From an uncultured bacterium (GTDB lineage Bacteria; Bacillota; Clostridia; Lachnospirales; Lachnospiraceae), in the NCBI GenBank assembly GCA_947088515.1, contig CAMUHA010000086.1, positions 1 through 13,105 on the forward strand: a stretch of DNA of 13,105 nt, read 5' to 3'. How positions within the stretch are numbered: position 1 is the stretch's first letter; each line of letters starts with the position of its first letter. The position numbers were made by a program, and so were the translations under genes. This document shows positions 1 to 5,421 of this stretch, in pieces. A model generated the notes under the pieces. It was not told the origin of the DNA, ran no database searches, and worked only from the letters and a program-made list of their open reading frames with translations.

Positions 1-1
1 T

Positions 2-871
2 AAGCAAAAGGGAAGAGGAAAAGAAGTGCAAATGTCTCCGGTAAAGGAATGTGCCCTGAAATATGGCATTCCTGTGCTGCAGCCAGTGAAAGTAAGAGAA
101 GCGGAAGCGGTAAACATACTTTCCGGATATCAGGCGGATATTTTTGTAATTGCTGCGTTTGGTCAGCTTCTCACAGAAGAGATTTTAAATATGCCAAGGT
201 TTGGATGTATTAATATCCATGCCTCCCTGCTCCCCGCCTACCGTGGGGCGGCGCCTATCCAGCAGGCGATTATTAACGGGGAGACGGAAACAGGCGTAAC
301 CATTATGCAGATGGCAAAAGGGTTAGATACAGGGGATATGCTTTTAAAAAGGTGTATTCCCATAGAAGAAAAGGAGACAGGGGAAAGTCTTCATGATAAA
401 CTGACGGTGGTGGGAGCGGAGCTTTTGGTGGAGGCTCTGCCCAAAATAGAACAAGGGGAGCTGCTCCCGGAAAAACAGGATGAGGCGCGCTCTTCCTATT
501 ATGGAAAGCTTACCAAGGATATGGGAAAGATTGACTGGAAAAGGGACGCTGTATCAATTGAGAGGCTGGTGCGGGGTTTAAATGCCTGGCCCAGCGCGTA
601 TACTTTTTATCATGGAAAAACCCTGAAAATCTGGGAATCGGAGGTGGCGGACAATCTGTCAGGGAAAGAGATGACCGGAGGATTAAACAAAAGAGACTTT
701 CAGCCTGGTCAGGTGGCCTTAGTGTTAAAAGACAGCTTTGATGTGATGACAGGAAATGGTCTTCTGCGCATCCGCTCCTTGCAGCTGGAAGGAAAAAGAC
801 GGATGGCTGTTAAAGATTTTCTGCTAGGTTATGAGGTAAAACCAGGGATGATTCTGGGAGAGAAAGAGTAA
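2..871 (+). CDS. fmt: Methionyl-tRNA formyltransferase, 5'-truncated by window edge
   Basis: Fmt transfers a formyl group from 10-formyl-tetrahydrofolate to methionyl initiator tRNA in the cytosol. The reading frame is open from base 2 and begins with KQKGRGKEVQMSPVKE, which matches the family's conserved segment about 40 residues in. The gene therefore starts upstream, and the GTG at 26 is internal. The catalytic Asn and His lie in the NIHASLLPAYRG segment (about 211-246) and the catalytic Asp in GLDTGDML (E. coli N106, H108, D144). The C-terminal tRNA-binding domain follows from about base 630 and ends in TAA at 869-871. The N-terminal start of the Rossmann fold is outside the window. The next gene begins about 39 bases later, consistent with one operon; in many Firmicutes fmt follows def. 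Identity is very secure; only the true start is unknown. Confidence 0.97.
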   Translation, partial: KQKGRGKEVQMSPVKECALKYGIPVLQPVKVREAEAVNILSGYQADIFVIAAFGQLLTEEILNMPRFGCINIHASLLPAYRGAAPIQQAIINGETETGVTIMQMAKGLDTGDMLLKRCIPIEEKETGESLHDKLTVVGAELLVEALPKIEQGELLPEKQDEARSSYYGKLTKDMGKIDWKRDAVSIERLVRGLNAWPSAYTFYHGKTLKIWESEVADNLSGKEMTGGLNKRDFQPGQVALVLKDSFDVMTGNGLLRIRSLQLEGKRRMAVKDFLLGYEVKPGMILGEKE

Positions 872-910
872 CTGTTCAAAGAAAATTTTTTGGCGAAATG
901 GAAGGATATT

Positions 911-1633
911 ATGTTTGGATATTATTTTGACCCTACTTATATTTTAGTTTTGGTTGGTGCGGTTTTATGTATGCTTGCAAGCGCAAGGGTAAACAGTACC
1001 TACGCGAAATACGCAAAGGTGCGGGCAAGAAGTGGTTTTACAGGAGCGGAAGCAGCCCAGAGGATTTTGCAGATGTCAGGAATACGGGATGTGCAAATCC
1101 AGCATATTGCAGGGAATCTGACAGACCATTACGACCCTGTGCACAAGGTACTGCGGCTTTCGGATTCTGTCTATGGTTCCCGTTCCGTGGCGGCGATTGG
1201 AGTGGCGGCCCATGAATGCGGACATGCCCTGCAGCATAAGGAAGGGTATGCGCCTCTTTCTATCCGCTCCAAACTGGTGCCTGCGGCCAATATTGGCGCG
1301 AAGCTGGGACTTCCTCTGGTTATTCTGGGAATTATTATGGGGCTTGATTTCCAATTGCCTGGAGGCGGTTATTTTTCTCTTGCTCAGATTGGCATCTGGG
1401 TGTTTTCCTTTGCGGTGCTGTTCCAGGTGGTGACTTTGCCTGTGGAATTTAATGCTTCGGGCCGGGCGTTAAAAATGCTTGGAAACTATGGAATTATGAC
1501 AGGGGATGAAGTGGATGACTGTAAACGGGTGCTGGGGGCGGCAGCGCTTACTTATGTGGCTGCGGCGGCATCATCTGTTTTGCAGCTTTTGAGGCTGGTT
1601 ATACTTGTGGGAAACAGACGAAGGGATGATTAG
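911..1633 (+). CDS. Membrane zinc metallopeptidase, YugP family (Zn_peptidase_2)
   Basis: This is a predicted integral-membrane zinc-dependent peptidase of the YugP type (PF04298), whose physiological substrate is unknown to me. From the ATG at 911 it has 240 residues. An N-terminal hydrophobic helix spans about residues 9-25. The zinc motif HECGH is at 101-105 (H101, E102, H105). Hydrophobic segments follow at about 130-146 and 158-176, with a hydrophobic C-terminal region at about 208-233. The conserved LPVEFNAS segment follows, and its Glu179 is my guess for the third metal ligand. A TTG at 890 would add seven residues but has no Shine-Dalgarno site. The ATG at 911 has GGAAGG at 900-905, five bases upstream, and gives the usual family N-terminus (MFGYYFDPTY). 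It sits between fmt and rsmB, so it is probably co-transcribed with translation genes. Family assignment is confident, function is not. Confidence 0.9.
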   Translation: MFGYYFDPTYILVLVGAVLCMLASARVNSTYAKYAKVRARSGFTGAEAAQRILQMSGIRDVQIQHIAGNLTDHYDPVHKVLRLSDSVYGSRSVAAIGVAAHECGHALQHKEGYAPLSIRSKLVPAANIGAKLGLPLVILGIIMGLDFQLPGGGYFSLAQIGIWVFSFAVLFQVVTLPVEFNASGRALKMLGNYGIMTGDEVDDCKRVLGAAALTYVAAAASSVLQLLRLVILVGNRRRDD

Positions 1634-1676
1634 GTTCTTATTATAGAGCGTTAATAATGAAATGTATCCGCTATGC

Positions 1677-1684
1677 AGGAAGGA
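1677..1684 (+). promoter_or_regulatory. Shine-Dalgarno site fixing the rsmB start at TTG 1693
   Basis: AGGAAGGA lies eight bases before the TTG at 1693, an ideal spacing. The in-frame ATG at 1657 has no comparable site, and its extra 12 residues (MKCIRYAGRKFI) do not resemble the family N-terminus, whereas translation from 1693 gives (M)ENTRELALDAL. The site therefore argues for the TTG start. Confidence 0.75.
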
Positions 1685-1692
1685 AATTTATT

Positions 1693-3075
1693 TTGGAAAA
1701 TACAAGAGAACTGGCGCTGGACGCTCTGATGGAAATTTTGGAACGGGGTTCTTACAGCCATCTGGTCATCCGGGAATTATTAGATAAATATAACTATAAA
1801 GACGGCAGGGAAAAGGCATTTATTAAGCGGATGGTGGAGGGAACCCTGGAGCGGCTGATAGAAATTGACTACATTCTGGGCCAGTTTTCAAAGACGCCTG
1901 TCTCTAAAATGAAGCCGTTTATCAAAAATCTTTTACGTATGAGTGTTTACCAGCTCATGTTTATGGACAGCATTCCTGACAGAGCTGTCTGCAACGAGGC
2001 GGTGAAGCTTGCGGGAAAAAGAGGCTTTGGGGGATTGTCCGGATTTGTAAACGGGGTTTTGCGCAGCATTGCAAGAAAAAAAGAGCAGATTGTTTACCCG
2101 GATAAGGAAAAAGAAGAAGGGTATTACTTTTCCGTTAAATATTCTATGCCTCAATGGTTGGTGGATAAATGGTTTTTAGCCTATGGAAGAGAAAAGACCA
2201 TTTGTATGCTGGAAGGGCTGTTAAAGGAAAGGCCGGTAACGGTGCGCATCAGGGAAGGGGCCGGCAAAAAGGAAAAAGAAGACTGGCTCATTGCGCTTAA
2301 AGATAAGGGAATAGAGGCAAAGGAGCATCCATATCTGCCATATGCCTTCCAGCTGCAAAACACAGAGGGGGTCTGGAATCTTCCCGGTTATGCAAATGGA
2401 ATGTTTGCCGTACAGGATGTAAGCAGTATGCTGGTGGGTGAGGCAGCAGGACTTAAGAGTGATAAAGTGGGAAGCCAATTGGATGGCCAGATGGAGGAGC
2501 TTCTTGTGCTGGATGTGTGCGCCTTCCCTGGGGGGAAAGCCATGCACATAGCGGAGAAGCTGACAGGCAGGGGAAGGGTCATAGCCAGAGACATTTCAGA
2601 ACGCAAAGCGCTTTTGATGAATGACAATATAGAAAGAATGGGATACAAGAATCTTGAGATACAGGTTTTTGACGCCTGCTGTCTGGATGAAAAACTGGTG
2701 GAACAGGCAGATGTAGTGATTGCAGACCTGCCCTGTTCAGGTCTTGGCGTGGTCGGAAAGAAAAGGGATATTAAGTACAGGATAAATCAGGAGGTTATCT
2801 GTCAGCTGGAAGAAATGCAAAGGCGGATTCTGGATGTGGTGTGGCAGTATGTAAAGCCAGGCGGTATATTGATTTACAGCACCTGTACTGTAAATCCGGG
2901 TGAAAATGAAAAGATGGTGGAATGGTTTACAAGCGCCCATCCTTTTGAAAAGAAAAGTCTCTCGCCTTATCTTCCCAAAGCGTTGATGGAAGAGGGCGCG
3001 GAGGGGATGCTGCAGTTATTTCCGGGAATACATGAAACAGACGGATTCTTTTTGGCAAGACTGGAACGTGTGTAA
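1693..3075 (+). CDS. rsmB: 16S rRNA (cytosine(967)-C5)-methyltransferase RsmB
   Basis: RsmB methylates C967 of 16S rRNA (E. coli numbering) using S-adenosylmethionine. The 460-residue product from the TTG start has a NusB-like RNA-binding domain at about 1-135 and then a Rossmann-fold methyltransferase. Visible motifs are QDVSSML (241-247), the SAM loop DVCAFPGGK (274-282), IADLPCSGLG (343-352, motif IV Cys348) and YSTCTVNPGENE (395-406), whose Cys398 is the expected nucleophile. Two mild oddities are seen. The SAM loop has Phe where the family usually has Ala (DVCAAPGGK). There is also a short hydrophilic insertion at about 255-269 just before the loop. Length and all other motifs are normal, so I expect an active enzyme. 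rlmN follows after 32 bases, supporting an operon. In B. subtilis rsmB, rlmN, prpC, prkC and rsgA are also consecutive. Confidence 0.95.
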   Translation: MENTRELALDALMEILERGSYSHLVIRELLDKYNYKDGREKAFIKRMVEGTLERLIEIDYILGQFSKTPVSKMKPFIKNLLRMSVYQLMFMDSIPDRAVCNEAVKLAGKRGFGGLSGFVNGVLRSIARKKEQIVYPDKEKEEGYYFSVKYSMPQWLVDKWFLAYGREKTICMLEGLLKERPVTVRIREGAGKKEKEDWLIALKDKGIEAKEHPYLPYAFQLQNTEGVWNLPGYANGMFAVQDVSSMLVGEAAGLKSDKVGSQLDGQMEELLVLDVCAFPGGKAMHIAEKLTGRGRVIARDISERKALLMNDNIERMGYKNLEIQVFDACCLDEKLVEQADVVIADLPCSGLGVVGKKRDIKYRINQEVICQLEEMQRRILDVVWQYVKPGGILIYSTCTVNPGENEKMVEWFTSAHPFEKKSLSPYLPKALMEEGAEGMLQLFPGIHETDGFFLARLERV

Positions 3076-3107
3076 TTATTGTTTGTAGATTACTTGAAGG
3101 AAGAAAT

Positions 3108-4136
3108 ATGCAGGATATTAAATCATTAACTTTAGATGAATTAAAAAATGAAATGGAACGGCTTTTGGAGCGGCCTTTCAGGGCCGGGCAGATGTATCAG
3201 TGGATGCACGTAAAGCTTGCCCGGAGTTTTGGGGATATGACGGATTTATCCCTTTCCCTTAGAGAAAAATGCACAAGAGAATATGGATTTACAGCATTAA
3301 AATTGTTGAGAATACAAGAGTCGGCATTGGACGGCACCCGTAAATACCTGTTTGAACTCTCAGATGGTAAAAGGATAGAAAGTGTGTGGATGAAATATAA
3401 GCATGGAAACAGTGTATGTATTTCTTCACAGGCGGGATGCCGTATGGGATGCGCTTTTTGCGCCTCCGCCATAGGGGGGCTGGAACGCTCTCTTACCCCA
3501 TCGGAAATGCTGGACCAGGTTTATGCCATTACGCTGCATACCGGAGAGCGGGTTTCTAATGTGGTGGTAATGGGAATGGGGGAGCCGCTGGATAATTATG
3601 ATAATCTTTTAAGGTTTATTACCCTTTTGACAGATGAAAATGGATTACATATCAGCCAGCGCAATATTACGGTATCCACCTGTGGACTGGCGCCGGAAAT
3701 ACGGCGTCTGGCAGACGAAAAACTGCAGATTACATTAGCGCTGTCCCTTCATGCGCCGGAGGATACAAAGCGGAGGGAAATAATGCCGGTTGCAAAGAAG
3801 TATTCCATATCAGAAGTGATGGAAGCATGCGCCTATTATTTTGGACAAACCAAAAGACGGATTACCTTTGAATATTCCTTAATCAAGGATGTCAATGACA
3901 GCGGGGAAGACGCCAGACTCTTGGCAAAGCTTGCCAAAAAACAAAATTGTCATGTAAATCTGATACCTGTCAATCCTGTTAATGAGCGCAGCTTTGTCCA
4001 GTCAGATACAAAGACGCTGACAGCTTTTAAGAAGATTTTGGAAGACCATGGAGTAAACGTTACTGTCCGGAGGGAAATGGGACGTGATATTGACGGAGCC
4101 TGCGGACAGCTTAGGCACAGGTATTCTGACAGATAG
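3108..4136 (+). CDS. rlmN: Dual-specificity 23S rRNA/tRNA (adenine C2) methyltransferase RlmN
   Basis: RlmN is a radical-SAM enzyme that methylates C2 of A2503 in 23S rRNA and of A37 in some tRNAs. The 342-residue product has the iron-sulfur motif CRMGCAFC (Cys111, Cys115, Cys118). The two family-specific cysteines are present: Cys104 in VCISSQ, seven residues before the cluster as in E. coli Cys118, and Cys332 in GACGQL, equivalent to the methyl-carrying Cys355. The segments GMGEPLDN and LALSLHAP are also characteristic. The ATG at 3108 has AAGGA at 3097-3101, six bases upstream. The gene ends in TAG and is followed by more than 500 non-coding bases, so the upstream operon may end here. RlmN and Cfr share motifs; chromosomal context, length and near-complete RlmN signature favour RlmN. 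Confidence 0.97.
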   Translation: MQDIKSLTLDELKNEMERLLERPFRAGQMYQWMHVKLARSFGDMTDLSLSLREKCTREYGFTALKLLRIQESALDGTRKYLFELSDGKRIESVWMKYKHGNSVCISSQAGCRMGCAFCASAIGGLERSLTPSEMLDQVYAITLHTGERVSNVVVMGMGEPLDNYDNLLRFITLLTDENGLHISQRNITVSTCGLAPEIRRLADEKLQITLALSLHAPEDTKRREIMPVAKKYSISEVMEACAYYFGQTKRRITFEYSLIKDVNDSGEDARLLAKLAKKQNCHVNLIPVNPVNERSFVQSDTKTLTAFKKILEDHGVNVTVRREMGRDIDGACGQLRHRYSDR

Positions 4137-4450
4137 AAACACAACATTTTTTGGCGGGCAAAATTTTCATATTCATTTCCGGATAAAAAGGTTTGGGGCC
4201 GGGCCTGTATCATATAATCATCTTCAATCATCAGTACTTATTCTCTATAAGTTACCCCATGAATATTTACAGTATGGGTCCGTATTGCGGTATAAAGCCC
4301 AAATGGTATGCAAAAAAGAAATATAATTTATGCCATTTGGTGTCTTTTCCGGGAATATACGGGTATAATATACAAATCAAATGAATAGACGTATTCCAAA
4401 GATAATGGATATTGGACAAATCAAAGGCAATTTATAAAAAACACAATAGC
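4137..4450. other. Non-coding gap after rlmN
   Basis: No credible gene lies here on either strand; short open frames lack Shine-Dalgarno sites and family resemblance. A T-run follows the rlmN stop (about 4147-4152) but has no stem before it, so it is not a convincing terminator. The recognisable items are the inverted repeat at 4299-4340, which could serve as a weak terminator, and a perfect TATAAT at 4364-4369. That hexamer lacks a good -35 (best is TGTCTT, 4341-4346), so I do not call it a promoter. The region is clearly more AT-rich than the flanking genes. Confidence 0.7.
4299..4340 (+). repeat. 12-bp imperfect inverted repeat, possible weak terminator
   Basis: CCAAATGGTATG (4299-4310) can pair with TATGCCATTTGG (4329-4340). 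Eight pairs are perfect, followed by two Watson-Crick and two G-U pairs, with an 18-base A-rich loop. TGTCTTTTCC follows directly, so an RNA hairpin with a short U-rich tail is possible and would lie about 160 bases past rlmN. The stem has few GC pairs and the loop is long, so terminator activity is uncertain. It could equally be a protein-binding dyad. Confidence 0.45.
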
Positions 4451-4479
4451 TTGTCCTTTTCATTTTTATGTGATAAAAT
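4451..4479 (+). promoter_or_regulatory. Sigma-A-type promoter for the phosphatase/kinase operon
   Basis: TTGTCC (4451-4456) and TAAAAT (4474-4479) are separated by 17 bases, and a TG at 4471-4472 gives an extended -10 element. Transcription should start near 4485-4487, leaving a leader of about 185 nt before the GTG start of the PP2C gene. It is the best promoter match in the gap and means the kinase unit can be transcribed independently of the rRNA-modification genes. Confidence 0.6.
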
Positions 4480-4563
4480 GTGCAGGAGGTTACAGCGATA
4501 GTATATTTTGGTACTTTTACCACAAAATACAATAACAGCTTTTAGGCTGTGATAATTGTTTTA

Positions 4564-4614
4564 TGCGCAGGAAGGATAAGGAAATCAGCAATGTTGCTGC
4601 ACATATCCTGCGTG
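4564..4614 (+). repeat. Two-part hairpin in the leader, with an alternative pairing
   Basis: CGCAGGA (4566-4572) pairs perfectly with TCCTGCG (4606-4612), and two flanking G-U pairs are possible. Inside, CAGCA (4586-4590) pairs with TGCTG (4595-4599) around a four-base loop. A mutually exclusive pairing, AGGATA (4573-4578) with TATCCT (4604-4609), uses the same 3' bases, so two registers are possible. No T-run follows immediately, so this is not a simple terminator. Confidence 0.5.
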
Positions 4615-4656
4615 GCGGACAGAGGAAGATGACTCTTTGTTTTTTAGAAGGAAATT

Positions 4657-4662
4657 GGGAGG
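4657..4662 (+). promoter_or_regulatory. Shine-Dalgarno site fixing the PP2C start at GTG 4670
   Basis: GGGAGG lies seven bases before the GTG at 4670. An in-frame TTG at 4637 has no such site and would add residues (MFFRRKLGGKN) unlike the family N-terminus. The GTG gives MLRSFSLTDIGKKRKLNQD, typical of Stp/PrpC phosphatases. Confidence 0.8.
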
Positions 4663-4669
4663 TAAGAAC

Positions 4670-5404
4670 GTGTTACGGTCCTTTTCTTTAACGGATATAG
4701 GTAAAAAAAGAAAATTGAATCAGGATTTTGTATACGTTTCGGAAGGAACTGTCGGAAATCTTCCCAATCTTTTTATTGTAGCAGATGGCATGGGGGGGCA
4801 TAATGCGGGAGATTATGCGTCCAAATGTACGGTGGAGACTATGGTCAGGGAAATCCGGGGATGTTTTGAAAAAAATCCTGTCAGGATATTGGGAAAAGCA
4901 ATCAGGATAGCCAATGACCAGATAAGACGTAAGGCGCGGGAGGACCATAATCTTTATGGAATGGGCACCACAGTGGTTGCGGCTACCTGTCTTGGGCATT
5001 ACCTGCAGGTTGCCAATGTAGGGGACAGCAGGCTTTATATAATTAACGATGAAATCAGACAGATTACACGGGATCATTCTCTGGTGGAGGAGATGATACG
5101 GATGGGAGGCATTGACCGGAGAGCGGCGAGAAACCACCCGGATAAAAATATCATCACCAGGGCAGTAGGCGCCATGGACACAGTGGAAATTGACTTTTTC
5201 CATGAGGAATTAAAAAGCGGTGATATTGTACTTATATGTTCTGACGGACTGACGAATATGCTGGAGGATGAAGAAATAGGAAATATTTTAAGGGAACGGA
5301 TATCAATTGAAGAGAAAGCTGAAAAACTTGTTGAAGCAGCGAATAATAACGGCGGGAAAGATAATATTGCGGTTATATTGATAGATTTATTCGCCAAAGA
5401 ATGA
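4670..5404 (+). CDS. stp: PP2C-family Ser/Thr protein phosphatase (Stp/PrpC)
   Basis: This cytosolic, metal-dependent phosphatase should reverse phosphorylation by the kinase encoded next to it. The 244 residues from the GTG start cover the whole single-domain PP2C fold. Metal-binding and signature motifs are all present: KLNQD (Asp19), VADGMGGHNAGD (Asp39, Gly40), GMGTTVVAA, VANVGDSRLY, ICSDGLTNML (Asp192) and GGKDNIAVI (Asp231). No signal peptide or membrane helix is seen. The kinase ATG follows 17 bases after the stop, a coupling seen across Firmicutes (prpC-prkC in B. subtilis). Expression probably starts at the promoter at 4451-4479 and passes through the structured leader. The gene is intact and ordinary apart from that leader. 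Confidence 0.96.
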   Translation: MLRSFSLTDIGKKRKLNQDFVYVSEGTVGNLPNLFIVADGMGGHNAGDYASKCTVETMVREIRGCFEKNPVRILGKAIRIANDQIRRKAREDHNLYGMGTTVVAATCLGHYLQVANVGDSRLYIINDEIRQITRDHSLVEEMIRMGGIDRRAARNHPDKNIITRAVGAMDTVEIDFFHEELKSGDIVLICSDGLTNMLEDEEIGNILRERISIEEKAEKLVEAANNNGGKDNIAVILIDLFAKE

Positions 5405-5421
5405 TGATGTAAGAGGTAGAT

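Larger units (their letters stand above)
4486..4669 (+). promoter_or_regulatory. Structured 5' leader of the PP2C/PASTA kinase operon
   Basis: The predicted leader holds a weak hairpin, ACAGC (4535-4539) with GCTGT (4546-4550), optionally extended by CAAT/ATTG. A larger two-part hairpin lies at 4564-4614. A T-rich run (TTTGTTTTTT, 4636-4645) comes just before the GGGAGG ribosome-binding site. A very short dyad, AGAG (4621-4624) with CTCT (4633-4636), directly precedes the T-run. I do not recognise a known riboswitch class, and the T-box signature is absent. The arrangement of early stems, late T-run and gene start is what an attenuation-type control region would look like, but the stem next to the T-run is weak. 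Function is inference. Confidence 0.4.

Noticed and set aside
26..28. GTG at base 26 as the fmt start codon
   Set aside because: The frame is open further upstream and encodes KQKGRGKE, which matches conserved Fmt sequence. The true start lies outside the window.
1657..1692. ATG 1657 as the rsmB start
   Set aside because: It has no good ribosome-binding site and adds residues unlike the family, while TTG 1693 has AGGAAGGA at ideal spacing.
4084..4384. Two small + strand open frames across the rlmN end and the following gap
   Set aside because: No SD site, no family resemblance, and composition typical of non-coding AT-rich DNA.
4621..4645. Rho-independent terminator made by AGAG/CTCT and the T-run before stp
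   Set aside because: A four-pair stem is too weak to be called a terminator by itself; kept only as part of the leader hypothesis.
4486..4669. T-box or other known riboswitch before the PP2C gene
   Set aside because: The conserved T-box sequence and specifier arrangement are absent, and the downstream genes are not amino-acid related. I could not match another known class by eye.
4688..5203. 171-codon antisense open frame inside the PP2C gene, and similar antisense frames inside prkC and the S66 gene
   Set aside because: The opposite strand encodes clear, intact family members. These frames have no SD sites or recognisable domains.
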